Shown: in pieces, positions 33,796 to 42,634 of the stretch
How the letters are laid out: every line of letters begins with the position of its first letter
Numbering within the stretch: the stretch's first letter is position 1
NCBI RefSeq assembly: GCF_017876315.1
Contig: NZ_JAGINU010000001.1
Coordinates: forward strand, 3,720,001-3,784,000
Direction of reading: 5' to 3'
Length of the DNA stretch: 64,000 bases
From: Pseudonocardia parietis
GTDB taxonomy: Bacteria; Actinomycetota; Actinomycetes; Mycobacteriales; Pseudonocardiaceae
Notes under the pieces: generated by a model
The model's input: the letters and a program-made list of their open reading frames with translations, nothing else
What the model was told of the DNA's origin: nothing
The model's database searches: none
Translations under genes and position numbers: made by a program

Positions 33796-34973
33796 CAGGA
33801 ACCTCCGGTACTCGAGCGGGTGTGCGAGCCGCGGAACGGATCGTCTCCGAGGACCTCGTGCCCGGGTGTGGCCCGGGCGAACGGGTCGTGGTCGAGCGGG
33901 CCCCGTGCCGGCCGGTGCGCTGTCACCGGGATCGCGGCCGGGGCGTCGTCGGTGGCCAGCCGGGACACCGCGGCCACGACGTCGGTGCCGGTGATGTCGT
34001 TCAGGCACGGGTGCCCGGGCACCGGGCAGAGCCGGGCCCTGCTGTCCCGGCAGGCGGCGTGCTGGTCGCCGAGCAGCACCGACGGCACGCCGTAGGGCTG
34101 CCACCGCCGTGCCGGCACGACCGGCGCGAACAGCGACACCACGGGCGTGCCGACCGCGGCCGCCAGGTGCGCCGGGCCGGTGTTCGGGGCGACGACGACC
34201 CGGGCGCCGTCCAGCACCGCGGCCAGCCCGGGCAGGTCCACGGCGCCGGCCAGGTCGAGCGCGTGCTCCCCGGCGACCCGGGCGGTCAGCTCGCGCTCGT
34301 CCGGCCCGCCGGTGACCACGACGCGGTACCCGGCGTCGGCGAGCGTGCGCACGTGCGCGGCGCTGCGCTCGGCCGAGGGGCGCCGGGCCGGGACCGAGGC
34401 CCCCGGGTGCACGACGACGTAGCCGGGCGGGCCGGTGAGCGCGCCGGTGTCGGGCAGCGGGCGGCGGATCGTGAGCCTGCCGTCGTCACCGGCCGGGCTG
34501 GGGAACCCGGCCGCGTCGGCGAGCGACGACATCCGTTCCGGTTCGGGCAGATGGTGCTGGGGCGGGTGGCGCAGGTCCAGCAGCGACCCCGGGTAGTCCT
34601 CGCTCGCGGCGCCCACCCAGGGCACCCCGGCCGCGCGCAGCAGCAGCGCCGCCGGCAGCGGGCTCTGGTGGAACGAGGTCAGCACCAGCGCGGCGTCGAA
34701 CCGGCCCGCGGCCAGCTCGGCGACGGACTCCTCGAGCTCGCGCGGCTCGACCGGGGCGGGATCGGGCTCGATCCACGGGGCGGCCTGCTCCAGGATCGCG
34801 TCCACCCCGGGCAGCAGGGCGGCCGCGGACCGTCCGCGGGGCCCGGCCAGCACCGTCACCGACCCGGCACCGGCCGCCACCGCGCGCACGCACGGCCCGG
34901 CGAGCAGCATGTCGCCGGCCGCGTCCTGGCGCACCACCAGGACCCGGTCGCGGCGCCGGGGGCCGCTGCTCAC
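33792..34973 (-). CDS. Glycosyltransferase family 9
   Basis: 393 residues. GT-B heptosyltransferase-like: RVLVVRQDAAGDMLLAGPCVRAV at the N-terminus, YVVVHPGASVPARRPS in the middle, VVVAPNTGPAHLAAAVGTPVVSLFAP as donor site. A segment with three cysteines (CRDSRARLCPVPGHPC, about 330) matches GT9 members linked to carbamoyltransferases. Forty unusual C-terminal residues follow the fold. GTG at 34973 overlaps the carbamoyltransferase stop by 4 nt. It may transfer the heptose built by its neighbours; donor and acceptor are inferred only. Confidence 0.84.
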   Translation of the reverse strand: MSSGPRRRDRVLVVRQDAAGDMLLAGPCVRAVAAGAGSVTVLAGPRGRSAAALLPGVDAILEQAAPWIEPDPAPVEPRELEESVAELAAGRFDAALVLTSFHQSPLPAALLLRAAGVPWVGAASEDYPGSLLDLRHPPQHHLPEPERMSSLADAAGFPSPAGDDGRLTIRRPLPDTGALTGPPGYVVVHPGASVPARRPSAERSAAHVRTLADAGYRVVVTGGPDERELTARVAGEHALDLAGAVDLPGLAAVLDGARVVVAPNTGPAHLAAAVGTPVVSLFAPVVPARRWQPYGVPSVLLGDQHAACRDSRARLCPVPGHPCLNDITGTDVVAAVSRLATDDAPAAIPVTAHRPARGPLDHDPFARATPGHEVLGDDPFRGSHTRSSTGGSW

Positions 34974-36592
34974 CGGCGCACCACGAACGGGCCGAGGGCC
35001 AGCAGGTCCACCGGTGCCGACCCGAACGTCTCCAGCGCGTGCATCGGCGTGTCGACCATCGGGCGGCCCGCGGTGTTCAGGCTGGTGTTGATCACGCAGG
35101 GCTGGTCGGTGGCGTCCTCGACGGCGGCCAGCACGTCGGCCAGCAGCGAGTTCGTGCTGCGCTCGACGGTCTGGATCCGGGCGGTGCCGTCGACGTGGGT
35201 GACCGCCGGGATGCGCTCCTGCCACTCGGGCGCGACGTCGTGGACGAACAGCATGTAGGGGCTCTCGGCCGGCCCACGGGAGAACAGCTCGTCCGCCCGC
35301 TCGGCCCGCACCATCGGTGCGACCGGGCGGAACGACTCGCGGCCTTTCACCGCGTTGAGCCGGTCGAGGTTCTCCTTGCGACCGGGATGGGCGAGCAGCG
35401 ACCGGTGGCCCAGGGCGCGCGGGCCGAACTCGGAGCGGCCCTGGAACCAGGCGACGACCCCGTCGTCGGCGATCGTCTTCGCGACGGTGGCGGCCAGGTC
35501 GTCGGGGCGCTCGTAGGGGACCCGGGCGGCGCGCAGCACCTGCTCGAGCTCGTCGTCGTCCCAGCCGCGGCCGAGGTCGGCGCCGGGCATCGGGGCGACC
35601 CGGTCGCCGGCCCGGGCCGCCAGGTGCAGCGCCGCGCCCAGCGCGGTACCGGCGTCACCGGCGGCGGGCTGGACCCACACCTCGTCGAACGGCCCCTCGT
35701 CGGCGATCCGGGTGTTCGCGACGCAGTTCAGCGCGATCCCGCCGGCCAGCGCGAGCCGGCTCTCCCCGGTGTGCTCGTGCAGCCACCGGGCCAGGTCCAG
35801 CAGCGTCTCCTCGAGCCGCAGCTGCAGGCTGGCGGCCAGGTCGGCGTGCTCGGGCAGCATCGGGTCGGCCGGTCCGCGCGCCGGGGCGAACCGGGACAGG
35901 TCCACCGGTGCGGCGCGGAAACCGCCGTCGCCGGTGGCGTGCATGTCGGCGGCGAGCTCGTCGGCGAAGCGCGGTGTGCCGTAGGAGGCCAGCGCCATCA
36001 CCTTGTACTCGTCGGACGAGCGCCGGAAGCCCAGGTGGGCGGTGAGGTCCTCGTAGCGCAGGCCGAGCGAGTCCGGCAGCCGCTGGGTGGCCATCCGCTG
36101 CAGCGTGCCGTCGCGGTACCGGCCGGCCAGGTACGACGTCGACTCCCCGCGGCCGTCGGCGACCAGCACAGCACCTCCCTGCCACGGGGCCGCGAGGGCG
36201 GCAGAGGCGGCGTGCGCCAGGTGGTGCTGGACGAACTCGACCTTGTCCGGGTCCAGCCCGGGCAGCACCGTCTGCAGGAACCAGGGCGCGCGGCGGGCGA
36301 AGTCGGTGCGCAGCCGTTCCCAGCCCGGATCGGTGCCGGCCTGGCCGTGTTCGACGAGATCCGGGTCGTAGGACCAGCCGACCGCGTCCAGATCGGCGGG
36401 GGTCAGCCCGGCCTGTTCCAGGCACCAGGCCGCTGCCGCGGCGGGCTGTTCCCAGGCGGAGAAGGGCACCGGTTCCTTGCCGTGCTTACGCCGGGTGAAC
36501 CGTTCCTCCTCGGCCGCGGCCACGACATGCCCGTCCACGACGAGCGCGGCGGCCGGGTCGTGGAACACGGCGTTGACTCCGAGGACACGCAT
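34970..36592 (-). CDS. NodU/CmcH-family O-carbamoyltransferase
   Basis: 540 residues. N-terminal ASKHA-type Kae1-like half begins VLGVNAVFHDPAAALVVDG with EEERFTR (28-34). HHLAHAASA, ADGRGE and ALNCVANTRI are family metal- and nucleotide-contact motifs; the C-terminal YrdC-like half carries FGPRALGHRSLLA and INTSLN. These enzymes use carbamoyl phosphate and ATP to carbamoylate a sugar hydroxyl. The ATG at 36592 follows GGAGGT, and an exact SigB/SigF-type promoter lies 46 bases further up. First gene of the glycan operon. Confidence 0.92.
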   Translation of the reverse strand: MRVLGVNAVFHDPAAALVVDGHVVAAAEEERFTRRKHGKEPVPFSAWEQPAAAAAWCLEQAGLTPADLDAVGWSYDPDLVEHGQAGTDPGWERLRTDFARRAPWFLQTVLPGLDPDKVEFVQHHLAHAASAALAAPWQGGAVLVADGRGESTSYLAGRYRDGTLQRMATQRLPDSLGLRYEDLTAHLGFRRSSDEYKVMALASYGTPRFADELAADMHATGDGGFRAAPVDLSRFAPARGPADPMLPEHADLAASLQLRLEETLLDLARWLHEHTGESRLALAGGIALNCVANTRIADEGPFDEVWVQPAAGDAGTALGAALHLAARAGDRVAPMPGADLGRGWDDDELEQVLRAARVPYERPDDLAATVAKTIADDGVVAWFQGRSEFGPRALGHRSLLAHPGRKENLDRLNAVKGRESFRPVAPMVRAERADELFSRGPAESPYMLFVHDVAPEWQERIPAVTHVDGTARIQTVERSTNSLLADVLAAVEDATDQPCVINTSLNTAGRPMVDTPMHALETFGSAPVDLLALGPFVVRR

Positions 36593-36638
36593 CACACCTC
36601 CTGATCGCCTGAGTACCGGATCACCGGCGGCCGGTCTC

Positions 36639-36663
36639 CTACCCTCCGCGACCGGCCACAAAC
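36639..36663 (-). promoter_or_regulatory. SigB/SigF-like promoter of the glycan operon
   Basis: Minus strand: GTTT (36663-36660), 15-nt spacer, GGGTAG (36644-36639). Exact consensus, 46 bases before the ATG at 36592, which has its own ribosome binding site. Confidence 0.6.
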
Positions 36664-36680
36664 GTCGTCCCAGGGCGTCG

Positions 36681-37670
36681 CTACACAGCGGAGTCGACCG
36701 GCGCCTCCTGCGCGACGAACCAGTCCAGCGTGCGGCGCAACCCGTCCTCCAGGCCGATCCCCGGCTCCCAGCCCAGCTCGCCGCGGGCCAGCTCGATGTC
36801 CGGGCGGCGGCGCCGTGGGTCGTCCGCGGGCGCCGGGACGGGCACGATCTCCGATGTGGAGCAGGCCAGGTCGCGAACCAGCTCGGCGACCTCGCGCACC
36901 GTCCGCTCGACCGGGTTGCCGATGTTCATCGGACCCGGGTGGTCCGACGTGGCGAGCGCGAGCAGGCCGCGGACGGTGTCGTCGACGTGACACAACGAGC
37001 GGGTCTGCGTGCCGGTGCCGCTGACGGTGATCGGCTCGCCGTGCAGCGCCTGGCTCGCGAAGGCGGGCACCATCCGGCCGTCGCCGGGACGCATCCGTGG
37101 GCCGTAGGTGTTGAACAGCCGGGCGATCGCGGTGTCGGTGCCGTGCACCCGGCGGTGCGCGGTGGTCAGCGCCTCGGCGTAGCGCTTGGCCTCGTCGTAG
37201 CAGCTGCGCGGACCGACGGGGTCGACGTCGCCGTGGTAGTCCTCGCGCTGCGGGTGCACCTGCGGGTCGCCGTACACCTCGCTGGTGGAGGCGAGCAGGA
37301 AGCGGCCACCGAACCGGTGCGCGGCGGCGAGCGCGTGCTCGGTGCCGGCCGCCCCGGCACGCAGTGTCTCCAGTGGACGGCGGTGGTAGTCCACGGGGGA
37401 CGCCGCCGATGCCAGGTGCGCCACCAGCACCCGTCCCGGACGCGCGGCGTCCGGCCACGGCTGCGGCCACGGCGTGGTGACGTCGTGCCGGACGAAGGTG
37501 AAGCCGGGTGCGCCGAGCAGGTGTTCGACGTGGTGCCGGCGGCCGCTGGACAGGTCGTCGAGACAGGTCACCCGGGTGCCGGCGGCGAGCAGCGCCTCGC
37601 ACAGGTGCGAGCCGACGAATCCGGCACCGCCGGTGACGACCGCGCGGTCGAAGGGTTCAACAGGGGTCAT
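36681..37670 (-). CDS. UDP-glucuronate decarboxylase-like NAD-dependent epimerase
   Basis: 329 residues, extended SDR. NAD motif GGAGFVGSH at 14-22. Conserved UXS-type blocks HLASAASPVDYHRRPLETL, ASTSEVYGDPQVHPQ, CYDEAKRYAE (Tyr and Lys catalytic) and ARLFNTYGPRM. UXS makes UDP-xylose from UDP-glucuronate; actinobacterial relatives may act on other nucleotide sugars. It precedes the carbamoyltransferase by 88 bp on the same strand. The ATG at 37670 has no ribosome binding site, but a GTTT-N15-AGGTAG motif ends ten bases upstream. Confidence 0.87.
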   Translation of the reverse strand: MTPVEPFDRAVVTGGAGFVGSHLCEALLAAGTRVTCLDDLSSGRRHHVEHLLGAPGFTFVRHDVTTPWPQPWPDAARPGRVLVAHLASAASPVDYHRRPLETLRAGAAGTEHALAAAHRFGGRFLLASTSEVYGDPQVHPQREDYHGDVDPVGPRSCYDEAKRYAEALTTAHRRVHGTDTAIARLFNTYGPRMRPGDGRMVPAFASQALHGEPITVSGTGTQTRSLCHVDDTVRGLLALATSDHPGPMNIGNPVERTVREVAELVRDLACSTSEIVPVPAPADDPRRRRPDIELARGELGWEPGIGLEDGLRRTLDWFVAQEAPVDSAV

Positions 37671-37680
37671 GCCCGGGGAA

Positions 37681-37705
37681 CTACCTCGCCACTGTGCAGT
37701 GAAAC
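37681..37705 (-). promoter_or_regulatory. SigB/SigF-like near-leaderless promoter of the epimerase gene
   Basis: Minus strand: GTTT, 15-nt spacer, AGGTAG, ten bases to the ATG at 37670. The spacer contains the palindrome CACTGCACAGTG, a possible operator. Confidence 0.5.
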
Positions 37706-37730
37706 GGCGGGGCATGATCGGGCCGGTCCG

Positions 37731-37736
37731 GGGTAG
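37731..37736 (+). promoter_or_regulatory. GGGTAG element before the GT2 operon
   Basis: GGGTAG ends nine bases before the GTG at 37746, the same spacing as in other leaderless candidates, but the -35 position reads GCAT, so support is weak. Confidence 0.3.
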
Positions 37737-37745
37737 CCGGACCGC

Positions 37746-38600
37746 GTGGACCAGGCACGCACCACAGTGGTCATCACGACCCGCAACCGGGCGGGCGAGC
37801 TGGCCCGCACTCTCGACGAGCTGAGCGCGTTGCGCCCGCGGCCGCCGATCGTCGTCGTCGACGACGCCTCGACCGACGACACCGCGGCGACCGTCACCGC
37901 CCGGTCCGGGACCGAACTGGTGCGGCTGCCGGTCCGGCGGGGTGCGGCGGCCCGCAACGCGGGGGTGGACCGGGTCCACACCCCCTACGTCGCCTTCAGC
38001 GACGACGACTCGTGGTGGGCCCCGCAGGCGCTGTGCCGCGCCGAGGAGATCCTGGACGCCCATCCGGACGTCGGCCTGCTCGCCGGCGCCGTGCTCGTCG
38101 GACCGCAGAACCGCCCCGACCCGGTGAACGACGAGCTGGCGCACAGCCCGCTCGGTGGCAGCGATCCGGGCCCGGACGTGCTGGGCTTCCTCGGCTGCGC
38201 GGCCGTGCTGCGGGTCCGGGCCTTCCACCACGCCGGCGGCTTCAGCACGCTGCTGGGCTTCGGTGCCGAGGAGACCCTGCTCGCCGCCGACCTGGCCGCC
38301 CGTGGCTGGCGGCTCTGTCACCACCCCGAGGTCGTCGCCCACCACCACCCGTCACCGCACCGGATGCCGCACGAGCGCCGGGTGGCGCTGGAGGCCCGCA
38401 ATCGGATGCTCATCGCGCTGATGCGCCGGCGCTGGCCGCGGGTACGGGCCGAGTTCGGCGCGCTGGCCGGGCGGGCGGTGACCCACGGCCCGTCCCGCCG
38501 GGCGCTCGGTGCCGCCGTGCTCGCCGCTCCACGCGCCCTGGCCCGGCGCGCGGTGCTGCCGGCCACCGTCGAGCACCGCTTCGACCTGCTGGAGCAGTGA
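37746..38600 (+). CDS. Glycosyltransferase family 2
   Basis: 284 residues. GT-A fold: TTVVITTRNRAGEL, IVVVDDASTDDTA, AAARNAGV and the metal-binding SDDD in VAFSDDDSWW, then GFGAEETLLAADLAARGW as acceptor-side acid. Soluble, with a basic helical C-terminus that could sit on the membrane. Stop and next start overlap as TGATG, so it is made together with its close relative downstream. Likely builds the same surface glycan as the leftward operon. GTG start at 37746, no ribosome binding site. Confidence 0.87.
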   Translation: MDQARTTVVITTRNRAGELARTLDELSALRPRPPIVVVDDASTDDTAATVTARSGTELVRLPVRRGAAARNAGVDRVHTPYVAFSDDDSWWAPQALCRAEEILDAHPDVGLLAGAVLVGPQNRPDPVNDELAHSPLGGSDPGPDVLGFLGCAAVLRVRAFHHAGGFSTLLGFGAEETLLAADLAARGWRLCHHPEVVAHHHPSPHRMPHERRVALEARNRMLIALMRRRWPRVRAEFGALAGRAVTHGPSRRALGAAVLAAPRALARRAVLPATVEHRFDLLEQ

Positions 38601-39496
38601 TGACCTCGCCGCGCACGACCGTCGTCGTGATCACCCGGGACCGCCGCGCCGAGCTGCTGCGCACCCTGGACCACCTGGCGGCACTGCCCGATCCGGCGCC
38701 CGTGATCGTGGTCGACAACGGGTCCACCGACGGGACCGCCGCCGCGGTCCGCGACCGGCATCCCGGCGTCGAGCTCGTCGCGGGCCCGGAGAACCTCGGT
38801 GCGGTCGGGCGCAACGTCGCCGTCGCCCGCGCGAGCACCCCGTACGTCACCTTCTGCGACGACGACACCCGCCCGCGGCCCGGTGCACTGACCCGGGCGG
38901 CCGACGTGCTCGACGCCCATCCCACGGTCGCGACGGTGACCGGGCGCTGCCTGGTCGAACCCGGCCTGGAGGAGGACCCGATCACCCCGGAGATGCGGCA
39001 CTCGCCGGTGCCCGCGCCGGACGGGCTGCCGGGCCCGGCGCTGCTCGGCATCATGGCCGGCCTGACCACCATCCGGCCGGCCGCGTTCCGTGCCGCGGGC
39101 GGCTTCCACCCGCGACTGTGGCTCGGCGGGGAGGAGGAGCTGCTCGCTCTCGACCTGGCGGCCGCCGGCTGGTGGATGTGCTGGTGCGAGGACGTCGTCG
39201 TCCACCACGCCCCGTCGACGCTGCGCGATCCGCGCGCCCGCCGCCGCCTGGGCATCCGCAATACACTGTGGACACTGTGGCTGCGCCGCCCGGTACGCAG
39301 CGCCCTGCGCCGCAGCGCGACGGTGCTGCGCAGCGCCCCCGCCGACCGCGCGACCGTCTCCGCCGTGCTCGCCGCACTCGCCGGGTCGGGATGGGTGCTG
39401 CGCGAGCGCCGGGTCGTGCCGCCCGCCGTCGAGCACGGGCTGCGGTTGCTGGAGGAACCGCAGCGTCGCTCGACGGCCCGTCGTTACATCGGCTGA
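38600..39496 (+). CDS. Glycosyltransferase family 2
   Basis: 298 residues, paralogue of the preceding gene: TTVVVITRDRRAEL, IVVDNGSTDGTA, VGRNVAVA, CDDDTRPR, GGEEELLALDLAAAGWWM. The DNGSTDGT turn resembles rhamnosyl/galactofuranosyl transferases, but donors cannot be told from sequence. The C-terminal 80 residues are Arg/Ala-rich helices like those of its partner. ATG at 38600 overlaps the upstream stop; the longer frame upstream is shadow of the first GT2. The pair may have arisen by duplication. Confidence 0.87.
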   Translation: MTSPRTTVVVITRDRRAELLRTLDHLAALPDPAPVIVVDNGSTDGTAAAVRDRHPGVELVAGPENLGAVGRNVAVARASTPYVTFCDDDTRPRPGALTRAADVLDAHPTVATVTGRCLVEPGLEEDPITPEMRHSPVPAPDGLPGPALLGIMAGLTTIRPAAFRAAGGFHPRLWLGGEEELLALDLAAAGWWMCWCEDVVVHHAPSTLRDPRARRRLGIRNTLWTLWLRRPVRSALRRSATVLRSAPADRATVSAVLAALAGSGWVLRERRVVPPAVEHGLRLLEEPQRRSTARRYIG

Positions 39497-39512
39497 CCCG
39501 GCGCACCCGCCG

Positions 39513-39537
39513 GTTTCCGGCCCGGCCGCCCGGGTAG
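39513..39537 (+). promoter_or_regulatory. SigB/SigF-like near-leaderless promoter of the FMN reductase operon
   Basis: GTTT (39513-39516), 15-nt spacer, GGGTAG (39532-39537), nine bases to the ATG at 39547. Exact match to consensus, with no Shine-Dalgarno sequence. Confidence 0.6.
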
Positions 39538-39546
39538 CCGCCGGGC

Positions 39547-40200
39547 ATGACGGTCACATCGGAATCGCGGCCGGCGCCCACGGCGATCGCGTTGAACTGC
39601 ACCCTGGAGGCCTCGCCGCACGACTCGAGCACCCAGCGCATGATCGACGAGGTGCTCGCCGCGTTGAAGGAGGAGGGGATCGGCGGCGGCGACTCGATCC
39701 GGGTCGTGGACCATGCCGTGGCCCCCGGCGTCTCGGCCGACGCGGGCGACGGCGACGCGTGGCCCGAGATCCGCAGGCGGATCCTGGCCGCCGACGTCCT
39801 CGTCCTGGCCACGCCGACCTGGCTGGGCCACCCGAGCAGCGTGTGCCAGCGCGTGCTGGAGCGGCTCGACGCGGAGTTGTCGAACACCGACGACCGCGGC
39901 CGCGCGCCCACCTTCGGCAAGGTCGCCGTCATCGCCTCGGTCGGCAACGAGGACGGCGCCCACAAGATCATCGCTGACCTGTCGCAGGCGCTGGCCGACA
40001 TCGGCTACACGCTGCCGGCGCAGGGCTCGGTCTACTGGAACGGCGAGGCGATGCAGGGGTCGGACTACCGCGACCTCGAGGCCGTCCCGGACCCGGTGCG
40101 GTCCACGCAGCGGATGGCCGCCGCCAACGCCGCGCACCTCGTGCGCCTGCTCGCCCGGGATCCCTACCCCGGCCCCGACGCCTCCGAGGAGGACGCCTGA
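39547..40200 (+). CDS. NAD(P)H-dependent FMN reductase / flavodoxin-fold protein
   Basis: 217 residues. Flavodoxin-like fold: ALNCTLEASPHDSSTQRMIDEVL (phosphate loop region), ILAADVLVLATPTWLGHPSS (flavin loop), KVAVIASVGNEDGAHKIIADL. Members reduce FMN or quinones with NAD(P)H. TGATG joins it to the alcohol dehydrogenase, so the two form an operon, perhaps for aldehyde/electrophile detoxification under stress. The start is leaderless-like, directly behind a perfect SigB/SigF-type motif. Confidence 0.87.
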   Translation: MTVTSESRPAPTAIALNCTLEASPHDSSTQRMIDEVLAALKEEGIGGGDSIRVVDHAVAPGVSADAGDGDAWPEIRRRILAADVLVLATPTWLGHPSSVCQRVLERLDAELSNTDDRGRAPTFGKVAVIASVGNEDGAHKIIADLSQALADIGYTLPAQGSVYWNGEAMQGSDYRDLEAVPDPVRSTQRMAAANAAHLVRLLARDPYPGPDASEEDA

Positions 40201-41402
40201 TGCGTGCCCTGACCTTCCACGGCCGCCGCGACGTGCGGGTGGACACCGTGCCCGACCCGGTGATCGAGAAGCCGGACGACGTGATCGTCCAGGTCACAAG
40301 CTCCGGTCTCTGCGGGTCGGATCTGCACCTCTACGAGATCCTCACCCCGTTCCTGGACGAGGGCGACATCCTCGGCCACGAGCCGATGGGCATCGTCGCC
40401 GAGACCGGGCCGGGGGTCACCGAGCTGTCGGTGGGCGACCGCGTGGTGATCCCGTTCAACATCAACTGTGGGAACTGCTGGACCTGCAACCAGGGCCTGC
40501 AGTCGCAGTGCGAGACCACCCAGAACACCGAGATGGGCACCGGCGCCTCGCTGTTCGGCTACACGAAGCTCTACGGCCAGGTGCCCGGCGGGCAGGCCGA
40601 GTACCTGCGCGTGCCGTTCGGGAACTCGTTGCCGATCAAGGTTCCGAGCGGGCCGCCGGACGACCGGTTCCTGTACCTGTCCGACGTGCTGCCCACCGCC
40701 TACCAGGCCGTGCAGTACGCCGACACCCCGAAGGACGGGACGCTCGTCGTCCTCGGGCTCGGGCCGATCGGTGACATGTGCACCCGGCTCGCCCGGCACC
40801 TGGGCGTGCGCCAGGTGATCGGTGTCGACCGCGTCCCCGAACGCCTGCGGCGGGCCGAGGCCCGTGGCACCACCGCCCTCGACCTGCGCCACGGCGACAG
40901 CGAGACCACCGGCGCGGTGAAGGCGCTGACCCACGGCCGCGGCGCCGACGCCGTGATCGACGCCGTCGGGATGGAGGCCCACGGATCGCCGCTGGCGGCG
41001 GCCGGCCAGCGGCTCGCGTCGGTGCTGCCCGACGCGCTCGGGCAGAAGATGATGCAGACCGCCGGCTCCGACCGCACCGCCGCCCTGGAGCTGGCGATCG
41101 GGCTGGTGCGCCGGGGCGGCACGATCTCGCTGTCCGGCGTGTACGGGGGTGCGGCCACCCCGATGCCGCTGCTCACCCTGTTCGACAAGCAGATCCAGCT
41201 ACGGATGGGACAGGCGAACGTGTGGCGCTGGGTCCCGGAGGTGCTGCCGCTGCTCGACGACGACGACCCGCTCGGCGTCGAGGGTTTCGCCACCCACCGG
41301 GTTCCGCTGGAGCAGGCGCCGGAGGCCTACAAGATGTTCCAGGAGAAGCGCGACGACGCGGTGAAGGTGCTCTTCACCCCGCAGCCGGCCGCCGGTGTGT
41401 GA
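40200..41402 (+). CDS. Zinc-dependent alcohol/formaldehyde dehydrogenase
   Basis: 400 residues, medium-chain dehydrogenase. Catalytic zinc site Cys38 (GLCGSD), His60-Glu61 (GHEPMG). The structural zinc tetrad is Cys90, Cys93, Cys96 and Cys104. NAD site VVLGLGPIGDMCTRLARHLG, followed by GVDRVPERL, where the acid selects NAD. Overall closest in style to glutathione-independent formaldehyde dehydrogenase-like enzymes, but a sugar alcohol is equally possible next to glycan genes. ATG overlaps the FMN reductase stop. Confidence 0.9.
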   Translation: MRALTFHGRRDVRVDTVPDPVIEKPDDVIVQVTSSGLCGSDLHLYEILTPFLDEGDILGHEPMGIVAETGPGVTELSVGDRVVIPFNINCGNCWTCNQGLQSQCETTQNTEMGTGASLFGYTKLYGQVPGGQAEYLRVPFGNSLPIKVPSGPPDDRFLYLSDVLPTAYQAVQYADTPKDGTLVVLGLGPIGDMCTRLARHLGVRQVIGVDRVPERLRRAEARGTTALDLRHGDSETTGAVKALTHGRGADAVIDAVGMEAHGSPLAAAGQRLASVLPDALGQKMMQTAGSDRTAALELAIGLVRRGGTISLSGVYGGAATPMPLLTLFDKQIQLRMGQANVWRWVPEVLPLLDDDDPLGVEGFATHRVPLEQAPEAYKMFQEKRDDAVKVLFTPQPAAGV

Positions 41403-41422
41403 CCGAGCACGAACCCGGGTAG
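41397..41422 (+). promoter_or_regulatory. Possible SigB/SigF-like promoter of the GT4 gene
   Basis: GTGT, 16-nt spacer, GGGTAG (41417-41422), 67 bases before the GTG at 41490. One -35 mismatch and it overlaps the end of the upstream gene. Confidence 0.3.
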
Positions 41423-41489
41423 TCCGGCGGCACAACGCGTAGAGCCACCTGCGCGGGTCCGTTGTCGTCTCGCGTACCCGGAGGCCTGT

Positions 41490-42632
41490 GTGCACGTCAC
41501 CGTCGTCTCGTCGTCCCTCGACCCGTGGACCGTTCCCGGGCGTTCCGACTGGTGTGGCCGGGCCGGCCACCTCCGGCAGGCGGTGATGATGCTGGACGAG
41601 GCCGGGATCCGCTCCGAGGCCGTGGTGCCGGGTGGGGCGGACTCGGTCGAGTCGGGGGTGCCGGCGCACCGGGTCCGGGTCGACCCGGCCGGCGACCCCG
41701 GCGCCACCGTCGAGATGCTGACCCGGCGGCTGCGTGCCCTGTGGCGGGACGGCCTGCCCGACGTCGTGCACGCCCACCACTGGACGGCGGCACTCGCCGC
41801 GCGGCAGGCGGCCGGGTCCGCCCGGCTGCCGTTGCTGCTGACCGTGTTCGCGAGCGAGCGTGAGTCCGCAGGGGACCGCGCGGCGATGCAGCGGGCGATG
41901 AAGCGCGACGCCGACCGCGTCCTGGTCACCGGTAGTGCGGACCACCGTGCCCTGCTGGGCGACGGCGTCGTCCCGGAGCGGCTGGACATCCGGCCGATCG
42001 CCGTCGACGTCGACGTCTTCCGGCCCGACGGACCGGCGCTGCGGCCCGTCGACCACCCCCGGCTGGTGACGATCGACGGTCTGGATCCCGGCAGCGGTGC
42101 CGGGCACGCGATCACCGCCCTGTCCGGGGTGCCCGGTGCGGAGCTGCTGGTCGCGGGCGGTCGCCCGGCCGGTGAGCCGGATCCCGACCGCGACCGGCTC
42201 TTCGCCCTGGCCACGCGGCACGGTGTCGCGGGGCGGGTCCGCTTCGTCGGCCCCGTCGCCCGCGCCGACGTACCCCGCCTGCTGCGCTCGGCCGACGTGG
42301 TCGTGTGCGCGGCGCCGAAGTGGTCGGCCGGCACGGCGGCGCTGGAGGCGATGGCCTGCGGCCGCGCGGTCGTCGCGTCGTCGGCCGGTCCGCAGGCCGA
42401 CGTCGTGGTCGACCAGGTCAGCGGGCTCGTCGTCGCACCACGCGACGACCGGGCGCTGCTGCGTGCGGTGCGCGAGACCCTCGAGCACCGGTGCCGCCGC
42501 GAGGCCTTCGGCATCGCCGGGCGCAACCGGGCGGTGGCGATGTACGACCGCTCCGCGGCGGGCGGTGCGCTGCTCGCCGCACACCGGGTCGCCGCAGGCA
42601 TGCGGTCCGGGGAGTCCGCCGCCGCGAGCTGA
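41490..42632 (+). CDS. Glycosyltransferase family 4
   Basis: 380 residues. GT-B fold: N-terminal VTVVSSSLDPWTVPGRSDWCGRAGHLRQAV, VVHAHHWTAALAA, a middle VDVDVFRPDG and the donor site AGTAALEAMACGRAVVASSAGPQADVVVDQVSGLVV, with the usual E-x7-E replaced by E-x12-D. Its N-terminal GRSDWCGRAGHL is shared with actinobacterial GT4s of heptose/carbamoyl loci, to my memory. GTG at 41490 follows CGGAGG. Its 3' end runs into an array of 18-bp repeats and a 32-bp hairpin. Confidence 0.85.
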   Translation: MHVTVVSSSLDPWTVPGRSDWCGRAGHLRQAVMMLDEAGIRSEAVVPGGADSVESGVPAHRVRVDPAGDPGATVEMLTRRLRALWRDGLPDVVHAHHWTAALAARQAAGSARLPLLLTVFASERESAGDRAAMQRAMKRDADRVLVTGSADHRALLGDGVVPERLDIRPIAVDVDVFRPDGPALRPVDHPRLVTIDGLDPGSGAGHAITALSGVPGAELLVAGGRPAGEPDPDRDRLFALATRHGVAGRVRFVGPVARADVPRLLRSADVVVCAAPKWSAGTAALEAMACGRAVVASSAGPQADVVVDQVSGLVVAPRDDRALLRAVRETLEHRCRREAFGIAGRNRAVAMYDRSAAGGALLAAHRVAAGMRSGESAAAS

Positions 42633-42634
42633 AG

